From: Bacteroidales bacterium
GTDB lineage: Bacteria; Bacteroidota; Bacteroidia; Bacteroidales; UBA932
DNA length: 9,432 bases
Assembly: GCA_017554135.1 (NCBI GenBank)
Contig: JAFZIX010000271.1
Coordinates: 1 to 9,432, forward strand
Reading direction: 5' to 3'
Numbering within the stretch: position 1 is the stretch's first letter; each line of letters starts with the position of its first letter. Both the position numbers and the translations under genes were made by a program. The notes under the pieces were generated by a model, which worked only from the letters and a program-made list of their open reading frames with translations, searched no databases and was not told where the DNA came from. This document shows positions 1 to 5,759 of this stretch, in pieces.

Positions 1-405
1 CGCAATCTTCTCTCCTTTTTCATTAAGCAACCACGAACCATTAAGGGTCCAGTACCAAATGCCGTCAGTGTCTTGCTTAACACTGATAACAGGTGCTGAA
101 CCATCCTTCCCATCTTTACCATTTGCGCCATGGTGAATAACAATCGATCTGCCGGAGGTAAACAGTATCGTATACCCAGTTCCATCGCTTAATTCGGAAA
201 TCTCTTTGATTGATTCCTTTTTATCAACAGCATCAATAAGGGATTTTAATTCATTAGCTCTTTTGTTAAGGTTGTCGACCTGTGTTTGAAGGGCCTGAAT
301 CTTTGCCGTATTTTCATTAATTGCATTCCAAAGAGCAGTATCATCATATTGCTCGCAGGAAGTGATGAGTAATAGTGGGAGGAGAAAGGATGTGAACTTT
401 TTCAT
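1..405 (-). CDS. Surface lipoprotein with DUF4988/PL29-N-terminal-like domain (3' end outside window)
   Basis: This is the first 135 codons of a gene running off the left edge; no stop is reached. The protein starts MKKFTSFLLP, has a hydrophobic signal segment and a lipobox LITSC (residues 13-17), so Cys17 is probably lipidated. The residues after it (EQYDD) include acidic positions, like the export signals that send Bacteroidota lipoproteins to the cell surface. Residues about 24-60 form a likely coiled coil (heptad-like, rich in Asn, Leu, Lys). A short collagen-like GKDGKDG stretch lies at 96-102, followed by KQDTDGIWYWTLNGSWLL. This layout matches the N-terminus I know from DUF4988/PL29-type lipoproteins of gut Bacteroidota; their downstream parts vary, so the function of the whole protein cannot be told. 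ATG at 405 is chosen because it begins the signal peptide; no Shine-Dalgarno is present. Base composition is much more AT-rich than the genes from 795 on. Confidence 0.85.
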   Translation of the reverse strand, partial: MKKFTSFLLPLLLITSCEQYDDTALWNAINENTAKIQALQTQVDNLNKRANELKSLIDAVDKKESIKEISELSDGTGYTILFTSGRSIVIHHGANGKDGKDGSAPVISVKQDTDGIWYWTLNGSWLLNEKGEKIA

Positions 406-450
406 GGTCATTCAAATGATTTCTTTGCGATAGGGATGAACAGGAGAATA

Positions 451-458
451 CAAATGTA
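451..458 (-). promoter_or_regulatory. Bacteroidota -7 promoter box for the lipoprotein gene
   Basis: On the minus strand this reads TACATTTG, a perfect match to the TAnnTTTG -7 consensus of Bacteroidota primary sigma-factor promoters. It lies 45 nt upstream of the ATG at 405, so transcription would begin near 445 with a leader of about 40 nt. A matching -33 TTTG box is not clear; the sequence there is only T-rich (near 476-483). Confidence 0.55.
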
Positions 459-570
459 ATGGTTTTCTGCGAGTATTAAAATAATAACACTTCCTCTCGC
501 TAATGTGAGTTATTTGATTATTCGGTAATGGAAAGGTTCCCAAATATTGTCGAAGGACAATGATTTATTG

Positions 571-592
571 ATGGTGACCAAATGGTGACCAA
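571..592. repeat. Exact 11-bp tandem repeat containing GGTGACC
   Basis: The unit ATGGTGACCAA occurs twice with no gap (571-581 and 582-592). Each unit contains GGTGACC, which is palindromic around its central base, so two identical symmetric half-sites sit exactly 11 bp apart, about one helical turn. This spacing suits a protein binding two sites on the same DNA face, but the identity of any such protein is unknown. It lies 69 bp beyond the tRNA-Leu 3' end. Confidence 0.6.
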
Positions 593-629
593 AAACGGTG
601 GATAACAAAAACAAGGCCCTGCAAAGTGT

Positions 630-650
630 TTGTAAATCAACAACTTACAA
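630..650. repeat. Inverted repeat next to the tRNA-Leu 3' end
   Basis: TTGTAAA (630-636) and CTTACAA (644-650) form a 6-bp perfect stem plus one wobble pair around a 7-nt loop. It begins 11 bp beyond the end of the tRNA gene. It could be a weak processing or termination hairpin for the tRNA transcript, or a binding arm of an attachment site. No T-run follows the hairpin directly, so a classical intrinsic terminator is not supported. Confidence 0.4.
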
Positions 651-660
651 GGTCTCGTTG

Positions 661-745
661 TGCCTCGGATGAGACTCGAACTCACACGGACATTGCTGCC
701 CAAGGGATTTTAAGTCCCTCGTGTCTACCATTCCACCACCAAGGC
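661..745 (-). tRNA. tRNA-Leu (anticodon UAA)
   Basis: The minus strand reads GCCTTGG at the 5' end and CCGAGGC at the 3' end, forming a 7-bp acceptor stem with one G-U pair, followed by discriminator A at 661. The anticodon arm is AGGGA-CTTAAAA-TCCCT, giving anticodon UAA, which reads leucine UUA/UUG codons. A long variable arm (GGGC paired with GTCC around a 6-nt loop) is the class II mark expected of tRNA-Leu. The T-arm is GTGAG-TTCGAGT-CTCAT. The CCA end is not encoded; CAA follows the discriminator. At 85 nt it has the normal class II length. It lies downstream of the nitroreductase gene on the same strand, with its own likely promoter between them. Confidence 0.95.
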
Positions 746-756
746 TTTTGGAGTTG

Positions 757-764
757 CAAAGATA
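757..764 (-). promoter_or_regulatory. Bacteroidota -7 promoter box for tRNA-Leu
   Basis: On the minus strand this reads TATCTTTG, a perfect TAnnTTTG box, 11 nt before the first tRNA base. Transcription would begin only a few nucleotides before the mature 5' end. The -33 region would fall at the end of the nitroreductase gene and shows no clear TTTG. The site means the tRNA need not depend on read-through from the mre cluster. Confidence 0.6.
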
Positions 765-794
765 ATAATTTCCCGCTAAACGCTCTACCGCGCT

Positions 795-1313
795 CTACAA
801 CTCTCCCGCAAACTCTTCCATACTCTTGCGCACGGCATGCCTCTCGGAGGGGCCGGCGGCGGGATAGCCGGTGGGGAACAACGCTATGATATCCCATCCT
901 TCCATCTCTTCCGGGAACAGCGCCTTGACTGCCGCGGCATCAAAAGATCCAACCCAGCAACTGCCAAGCCCCAGATCCTGAATCTCCATCATAAGATGCG
1001 TAGCCGCGATGCAGGCATCCGTCTCCGCCCTGTTCTTGCCATCATGCCGGCTCACCCAGGCCTGCGAAGGGTTTCCCCCCACCACAAACACCAGCGGTGC
1101 ATCAAACAGATACTTCGTTGTGGTCGCGAGTTTCTCCAGAACCTCCGGACGGCGAGCCACCCATACCTTCACTGGTTGCCGGTTCACTGCCGAAGGAGCC
1201 AGCCTTGCCGCCTCCAGAATCTTGTCGATCAGTTCGTCCGGAACCGGTTTGTTCTCAAATGCCCGGCAGGAATAACGTTCCTCCGCGAGTTTCAAAAATC
1301 CAGAATTTGCCAT
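795..1313 (-). CDS. Small nitroreductase-family flavoprotein
   Basis: The 172-residue product belongs to the FMN-dependent nitroreductase family, NAD(P)H oxidoreductases acting in the cytoplasm, usually as dimers, on nitroaromatics, quinones or unknown natural substrates. Family marks are the N-terminal RYSCRAF (13-19) and SAVNRQP (41-47), both expected to contact FMN phosphate and ring, then the helix DACIAATHLMMEIQDLGLGSCWVG (99-122, given as its known core GLGSCWVG at 115-122), and the late GYP turn (149-151). It is at the short end of the family, like other compact Bacteroidota members. The gene starts 4 bp after the rodA stop on the same strand, so it is probably the last gene of the cell-shape transcript; a functional link to wall synthesis is not implied by sequence. 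No Shine-Dalgarno precedes the ATG. The substrate cannot be told. Confidence 0.88.
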   Translation of the reverse strand: MANSGFLKLAEERYSCRAFENKPVPDELIDKILEAARLAPSAVNRQPVKVWVARRPEVLEKLATTTKYLFDAPLVFVVGGNPSQAWVSRHDGKNRAETDACIAATHLMMEIQDLGLGSCWVGSFDAAAVKALFPEEMEGWDIIALFPTGYPAAGPSERHAVRKSMEEFAGEL

Positions 1314-1317
1314 AGTA

Positions 1318-2610
1318 TTAAAAGTATTTTTTCTCTTGTCTGTTAAGCGCTATAAAGATAAACAACATCACCGTAAATCCCCACAACGACGACCCCCCGT
1401 AACTCAGGAACGGCAGCGGTATCCCGATCACCGGCATCAGCCCAATCGTCATGCCAACATTGATAAACAAATGCATGAACAGGCACGCCGCCACGCAGTA
1501 TCCGTATATCCTCGTAAACGCCTCCCGCGATCGCTCCGCATCCTGCACTATCCGCGTAATCAAAATCCCATACAGCACCAGCACAATCAGGCATCCTAAG
1601 AAGCCCCACTCTTCCCCGACAGTGCAAAATATGAAGTCCGTACTCTGCTCCGGCACGAACCCGCCGGTATTCTGTGTGCCGTGCGTAAATCCCTTCCCGA
1701 AGAATCCCCCGGAGCCGATGGCAATCATCGACTGCCGCACGTTATATCCCACTCCGTGAGGATCATCCTTCATCCCCAGCAGCACCTCGATGCGCAGGCG
1801 CTGATGATCCTGCAGCACCTTGTTAAAAGCGAAATCGGTGGAGAAAACCAGCCCCGCGAACACTACGAACGCCAGCAGCAACATCCGCAGGGAGAATCTC
1901 CTCTCCCGCGACAGCGGCCGGGTATTTCGCAGCAGATACCACAGGTATAGCAGACCTATTACGCCCAGCACTGCCAGCGACACCCAGATCGAGGTCTTGA
2001 GCGTCAGGATAAACAGCACTATCGCCAGCCCCAGCAGCACAATGAACACTCCCGGCAGGCCCTCGCGATAAAGCACGAACAGCATCCCGACATACACCAG
2101 CGCGGAGCCGGTCTCATTTTCGGCCAGAATAATCAGCATCGGCAGGCCGAGCGCCAGCGCCACCATACGGAAATCCCTCCACCGGCCCATCGAAAAACCC
2201 TGCCGGCTCATCAGCGCCGCCAGCACCAGCGATGTCGTAATCTTCGATATTTCAGCAGGTTGGAAACTTATCGGCCCAACGGAGAACCAGGAATGCGAGC
2301 CCTTATGCTCGGCTCCCAGGAAGATCACCGCCACCAGCAGGACCACCACAATCAGGTAGCCCGGCGTGGCCAGCACCTCCCAGATCCGCGGATTGACTAC
2401 GAACAGAATTACGAACGCCAGCGCCAGCGCCGTCAGAATCCATACGAACTGCTTTCCGCTACGCAGCGAGAATGCAAGCGGCGAGCCCATATCCGGGGTA
2501 TGGATGGAGGCATACACGTTCAGCCAGCCTATGAAGACCAGCAGAAGGTAGATGCCCACCAGGGTCCAGTCTACCGTGCTTTTCAAGCCTCTGTCAGTTC
2601 CCTGCAACAT
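1318..2610 (-). CDS. rodA: RodA, SEDS peptidoglycan glycosyltransferase
   Basis: RodA polymerises lipid II into glycan strands in the inner membrane, working as a pair with PBP2. The 430-residue multi-pass protein carries the SEDS marks: FQPAEISK with Glu120, the GxGYN/QSMIAIGSGGFFGKG loop (286-307), EQSTDFIF with Asp325 (the presumed catalytic Asp, equivalent to Asp262 of E. coli RodA), and the C-terminal PLPFLSYGGSS (398-408). It is about 60 residues longer than E. coli RodA; the extra length lies around 205-260 and is hydrophobic, perhaps one or two added membrane segments. An in-frame TTG start at 2640 is possible, but ATG 2610 is preferred because GGAGG lies 9 nt upstream and it gives a usual N-terminus. 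It overlaps the end of mrdA by 17 bp, fitting coupled translation of a complex's two subunits. Confidence 0.95.
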   Translation of the reverse strand: MLQGTDRGLKSTVDWTLVGIYLLLVFIGWLNVYASIHTPDMGSPLAFSLRSGKQFVWILTALALAFVILFVVNPRIWEVLATPGYLIVVVLLVAVIFLGAEHKGSHSWFSVGPISFQPAEISKITTSLVLAALMSRQGFSMGRWRDFRMVALALGLPMLIILAENETGSALVYVGMLFVLYREGLPGVFIVLLGLAIVLFILTLKTSIWVSLAVLGVIGLLYLWYLLRNTRPLSRERRFSLRMLLLAFVVFAGLVFSTDFAFNKVLQDHQRLRIEVLLGMKDDPHGVGYNVRQSMIAIGSGGFFGKGFTHGTQNTGGFVPEQSTDFIFCTVGEEWGFLGCLIVLVLYGILITRIVQDAERSREAFTRIYGYCVAACLFMHLFINVGMTIGLMPVIGIPLPFLSYGGSSLWGFTVMLFIFIALNRQEKKYF

Positions 2611-4426
2611 TGAATCTTGCCTCCAGCATACGTTTTTCAAGTTCCGGCCGCACCGTGCCGCCGGTCAGGTATTTTTCTATCAGCAGCGATGCCAGCGGGC
2701 AGGCCCAGGAGCCGCCCCATCCGGCATTCTCTATATATCCCACCACCGCAATCTTCGGATTCTCCCGCGGCGCAAAGCAGATGAAGACGGAGTTGTCCGC
2801 GCCGTGCGGATTCTGCGCGGTACCCGTCTTTCCGCAGATGTCCATCCCCGGCACTGCCGCCAGCCCGGCGGTACCTCCCGCGCCCGGAGGAGCGTTCACC
2901 GCCATCCACATCCCCCCGATCACCTTCGAGAAGTGCGAGGTATCCACCTTCGTATAATGCCTCTCGCGGAAGCGCTCGTCTATCTCCAGGCCCTCCGAAT
3001 CCTTCACGATATGGGGGATATAATAGTATCCGCGGTTGGCCATGATTGCTGCCAGGTTCGCAATCTGCAGCGGCGTGGCGCCGATTTCTCCCTGCCCGAT
3101 GGACAGTGAAATCACGTTCGAGGTGCGCCAGCGGCCCTTGCCGTAGCGCTTGTCATATAGTTTGGAGGTGGGGATGTTCCCGCCGAGTTCGGAGGGAAAG
3201 TCGCTGCCCAGTTTCTGGCCGAAACCGAAACTCAGCACATACTCCCGCCACTTGTCGAACTCCTCATTCACCGTGCCGTCTTCCGGCCGCTCCAGCAGGT
3301 TCTTCAGCACATAGCAGAAATAGGCGTTGCAACTCATCATCACCGCCTCGTCCAGTCTCAGCGGGCTCCTGTGCCCGTGGCAGCCCAACTTGCGCGATTT
3401 GGTGTAGGCATAGCCGTGGCTGCATGGATATTGGTACCATGGCTGCAGCACCCCTTCCTGAAGGCCTATCAGGCCGTTCACCAGCTTGAAAACCGATCCA
3501 GGAGGGTACGATGCCTGCACCGTGCGGTTGAACATCGGCCGCCCCGGGTCCGCCGCCAGCCGCCGGTAGTTCGCTCCCATATTGGACAGCACGTCCACGT
3601 CGATTCCGGGGCTGGAAACCATCGCCAGAATCTCCCCCGTGGAGGGCTCCAGGGCTATCAGGCTACCCTTTTTCCCCTTCATCAGTTCCTGCCCGTACTG
3701 CTGCAGGTGGGCATCGATGGTGGTGACTATGTTCTTCCCGGGCACCGCCTCCTTGTCGAACTCCCCATCCTTGTAAGAACTCTGCACCTTGTTGCGGGAA
3801 TCCCTCAGGAACACATGATATCCTTTTTCGCCGCGGAGATCCTTCTCTCGCGCCGCCTCCAGGCCGGTTTTGCCGATGTAGTCCCCGCTCTTGTAGGCCT
3901 CCGGATCCTTCTCTATGTCGCGGTCGTTCACCTCCGAAACATAGCCCAGCAGATTGCCGCCGGCGTTGAAAGGATACTCCCGCACGGTACGCACCTGCCC
4001 GCGGAAACCCGGGAAATCGTAGGCCCGCTCCGCGAACTTCATATATTTCTCTACGCTCACCTGCTTGGCGAACTGCAGGGTCTGCCAGCCGATGCGAGAG
4101 CGGTATTTCTTGTAATACGCCATCTGCTCCCGTATCCAGAGCGTATCCAGGTCCAGGGCGGCGGCCAGCGCCAGGGTGTCGAAGGCGGTCACTTCGCGCG
4201 GAGTCACCAGGATATCGTAGCAGGTGCGGTTGCCCACCAGCACCTCCCCGTTGCGGTCGTAGATGATGCCGCGGGGCGGATATATGGTGTGATATACCAT
4301 CGAATTGTTGGCCGCATCCCGTTTGTAGGAATTGTCTACTATCTGGATGGCAAAGAGCCTGATCAGCAGCAACAGAATCACCGCCCAGAGCCCTATGATG
4401 AGTTTGCCGCTGCGTTTTATCTCCAT
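2594..4426 (-). CDS. mrdA: PBP2, elongation-specific peptidoglycan transpeptidase
   Basis: PBP2 is the class B penicillin-binding protein that crosslinks glycan made by RodA during sidewall growth. The 610-residue protein has a cytoplasmic stub, one membrane helix (about 8-30), the pedestal/dimerisation region with PPRGIIYDRNG (50-60), and a transpeptidase domain. The three active-site motifs are intact: SVFK at 311-314 (nucleophile Ser311, Lys314), SCN at 365-367, and KTGT at 533-536. GYVSEVND (161-168) and YIGKTGLE (183-190) are typical of the PBP2 pedestal. Length is near that of E. coli PBP2 (633). The ATG at 4426 lies within mreD (10-bp overlap) and has GGAGG 7 nt upstream. Its place between mreD and rodA is the usual one in this phylum. 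The target of beta-lactams such as mecillinam in other bacteria is this protein; susceptibility here cannot be judged. Confidence 0.96.
   Translation of the reverse strand: MEIKRSGKLIIGLWAVILLLLIRLFAIQIVDNSYKRDAANNSMVYHTIYPPRGIIYDRNGEVLVGNRTCYDILVTPREVTAFDTLALAAALDLDTLWIREQMAYYKKYRSRIGWQTLQFAKQVSVEKYMKFAERAYDFPGFRGQVRTVREYPFNAGGNLLGYVSEVNDRDIEKDPEAYKSGDYIGKTGLEAAREKDLRGEKGYHVFLRDSRNKVQSSYKDGEFDKEAVPGKNIVTTIDAHLQQYGQELMKGKKGSLIALEPSTGEILAMVSSPGIDVDVLSNMGANYRRLAADPGRPMFNRTVQASYPPGSVFKLVNGLIGLQEGVLQPWYQYPCSHGYAYTKSRKLGCHGHRSPLRLDEAVMMSCNAYFCYVLKNLLERPEDGTVNEEFDKWREYVLSFGFGQKLGSDFPSELGGNIPTSKLYDKRYGKGRWRTSNVISLSIGQGEIGATPLQIANLAAIMANRGYYYIPHIVKDSEGLEIDERFRERHYTKVDTSHFSKVIGGMWMAVNAPPGAGGTAGLAAVPGMDICGKTGTAQNPHGADNSVFICFAPRENPKIAVVGYIENAGWGGSWACPLASLLIEKYLTGGTVRPELEKRMLEARFNVAGN
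2620..2624 (-). promoter_or_regulatory. Shine-Dalgarno-like GGAGG for rodA
   Basis: GGAGG on the minus strand lies 9 nt before the ATG at 2610 and inside the last codons of mrdA (codons for Leu-Glu-Ala). It decides in favour of the 2610 start of rodA over the upstream TTG at 2640, which lies upstream of this site. Confidence 0.6.
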
Positions 4427-4935
4427 CTGTCAGCCTCCCTCGGGGCCAGCAGCCCGGCAACATAATAAGATACGGCGGTGCTAAGGACTACGGATATCAG
4501 CATCCGCAGCACCATGAAACCTGCCGGGCGGGTGCCGGCGCAGTCGACCGGGATGTAGATCAGGAAGAAGATGAGGTTTGCCAGCAGGATGGCCAGCAAC
4601 ACTTTGACTGGCCCTTGCTTGTGTATGGAGATATCCTCCTGCCTCGAGAGCAGTTCGGAGCCGAACACGAGGCGGATGAGGGAATTGCGGCAGAATGCGA
4701 CGGGCAGCAGGGCGCAGACGCTGAGCCCCAGCACACCGTTGGTGAAGAAGTCCACCGCCAGTCCGGTGCAGAAGGCAATCAGCAGCAGCCTCGGGGTGCC
4801 GTGCGTGATGGGCAGGCTCAGGATCATCACCGGCAGGAAGCATATCACCACATACTGCGACAGGTTCAGCAGCCCTACGAAAACTATCTGGATGGCCACC
4901 AGCACGATGTATGTGAATATGTAGCGCTGCCTCAT
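4417..4935 (-). CDS. mreD: MreD, rod-shape membrane protein
   Basis: MreD is a small inner-membrane protein that links MreC and MreB to the wall-synthesis enzymes PBP2 and RodA. The 172-residue product is strongly hydrophobic, with about five membrane segments (roughly 7-25, 28-45, 50-90 as two, 108-130 and 138-164). The stretch GLAVDFFTNGVLGLS (58-72), Gly/Asp-containing and within the membrane, is typical of the family; other sequence similarity in MreD is low, so position matters for the call. Its ATG overlaps the mreC stop in an ATGA junction and has AGGAGG 7 nt upstream, and its own end overlaps the mrdA start by 10 bp. Length is close to the E. coli protein (162). Confidence 0.9.
   Translation of the reverse strand: MRQRYIFTYIVLVAIQIVFVGLLNLSQYVVICFLPVMILSLPITHGTPRLLLIAFCTGLAVDFFTNGVLGLSVCALLPVAFCRNSLIRLVFGSELLSRQEDISIHKQGPVKVLLAILLANLIFFLIYIPVDCAGTRPAGFMVLRMLISVVLSTAVSYYVAGLLAPREADRWR
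4434..4438 (-). promoter_or_regulatory. Shine-Dalgarno-like GGAGG for mrdA
   Basis: GGAGG on the minus strand lies 7 nt before the mrdA ATG (4426), within the codons for Arg-Glu-Ala near the end of mreD. The spacing is ideal for ribosome re-initiation after mreD, whose stop lies just inside mrdA. Confidence 0.6.
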
Positions 4936-5756
4936 TTCGTTGCCTCCTTTTCAAGCGCGGATATTTCCGGCCGGTCCAGATTCTCGGTAACTATCACGTA
5001 GCGCATTGCGCCGAAATCCTGGAACAATTGCACGCTGACCTCGTTGGTGCTGCCGTCCACGCGGCGCATCTTTCCGGTAATCCCTATGGGTATGTCCGGC
5101 GGGAAGACGGTGGAGAATCCGCTCGTCCAGACCGTATCCCCGGTCGCGATTTCGTAATGCAGCGGGAGGCCGCGCATTATGGCGCCGTTACTGTGTTTAC
5201 CGTCCCATTCAAGAGGTGCCACCAGGCCGGTGAGCCCTATCCTGGCGCTCACGCTCACTTTGTTGTTCATCAGCGTGAGCCCGTAGGAAAAGCGCTTGCC
5301 CACAGAATTCACTATCCCCACCACTCCGCTGCTCGTGATGATTCCGGTCTGGGGTTTGATGCCGTCGTCGCTGCCTTTATCGAGCACGATGTAGTTGTGC
5401 TGGGAGTTGCGGCTGGCCTTCACTATGGTCGCCGGCACCAGACGGAAGTGCCCGGAGACGGTGTCGTAGATATGGTTTTTCCGGTAGGAAAGATCATTCT
5501 GCCCGAAATCCCTCACTAGCGACATCAATTCTAGGTTCTCGGCTGCGAGAGTTTTATTCTGCCTGTCGAGGGTGAAGTAGTTCCGCACCTTTTCCGTGTT
5601 GCCCCAGAGAGCGGCATGCACCCTGTGCGAGGCGCGGCTGATCCAGATATCCTGAAGGGAGGAGGTACGGCTCATCATAAGGATTGCGGCAATCTCCAAA
5701 AAAACGAAGACTGCCGCGCTCCAGATAACGCTGTATGGCCTTTTCTCTCCCGCCAT
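4932..5756 (-). CDS. mreC: MreC, rod-shape periplasmic scaffold
   Basis: MreC is a bitopic inner-membrane protein whose periplasmic part self-assembles and activates PBP2-RodA. The 274-residue product has a short basic cytoplasmic end, one membrane helix (about 10-28), a coiled-coil region (about 53-88, with NKTLAAENLELM) and two beta-barrel-like domains. Family marks include the YIVLDKGSDDGI turn (122-133), GVVGIVNSVG (144-153) and the late GDTVWTSGFSTVFPPDIPIG stretch (206-225). Length is slightly below E. coli MreC (367), as is normal for forms lacking a long C-terminal tail. It starts 3 bp after the mreB stop and its stop overlaps mreD by 4 bp. The ATG at 5756 has no clear Shine-Dalgarno. 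Confidence 0.93.
   Translation of the reverse strand: MAGEKRPYSVIWSAAVFVFLEIAAILMMSRTSSLQDIWISRASHRVHAALWGNTEKVRNYFTLDRQNKTLAAENLELMSLVRDFGQNDLSYRKNHIYDTVSGHFRLVPATIVKASRNSQHNYIVLDKGSDDGIKPQTGIITSSGVVGIVNSVGKRFSYGLTLMNNKVSVSARIGLTGLVAPLEWDGKHSNGAIMRGLPLHYEIATGDTVWTSGFSTVFPPDIPIGITGKMRRVDGSTNEVSVQLFQDFGAMRYVIVTENLDRPEISALEKEATK
4943..4948 (-). promoter_or_regulatory. Shine-Dalgarno-like AGGAGG for mreD
   Basis: AGGAGG on the minus strand lies 7 nt before the mreD ATG (4935) and within the Lys-Glu-Ala codons at the end of mreC. It is a full-strength anti-16S match in a phylum where such sites are uncommon. Confidence 0.65.
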
Positions 5757-5759
5757 CCG

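Larger units (their letters stand above)
406..660. other. AT-rich non-coding stretch between lipoprotein gene and tRNA-Leu; possible island edge
   Basis: I see no convincing gene in these 255 bases. They hold the lipoprotein promoter (451-458), a small hairpin (546-561, 6-bp stem around GAAG), an 11-bp tandem duplication (571-592) and an inverted repeat (630-650). The stretch shares the AT-rich composition of the lipoprotein gene and ends exactly where the tRNA-Leu 3' end begins. Tyrosine integrases commonly use tRNA 3' ends as attachment sites, and repeats next to such ends are often integrase-binding arms. That reading is inference: no integrase gene and no second copy of the tRNA end is in view. 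Confidence 0.35.

Noticed and set aside
518..703. Minus-strand 61-codon open frame starting inside the tRNA-Leu gene
   Set aside because: It begins within a well-formed tRNA and runs into repeats and AT-rich DNA. There is no domain and no plausible start signal.
626..889. Plus-strand 87-codon open frame across the tRNA and the end of the nitroreductase gene
   Set aside because: It reads through the tRNA on the opposite strand (DETRTHTDIAAQGI is the kind of false peptide given by an antisense tRNA) and into the back of a real gene.
2611..2640. Longer rodA reading from a TTG codon at 2640, adding ten residues
   Set aside because: The added residues (including Cys-Trp-Arg-Gln) do not resemble a RodA N-terminus. 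The GGAGG at 2620-2624 is placed for the ATG at 2610, and the TTG has no such site.
3371..4465. Long plus-strand open frame (364 codons) opposite mrdA
   Set aside because: It is antisense to a gene with all transpeptidase motifs intact. Its protein has low-complexity His/Arg/Gln/Val-rich composition and no recognisable domain, as expected from a GC-rich antisense shadow.
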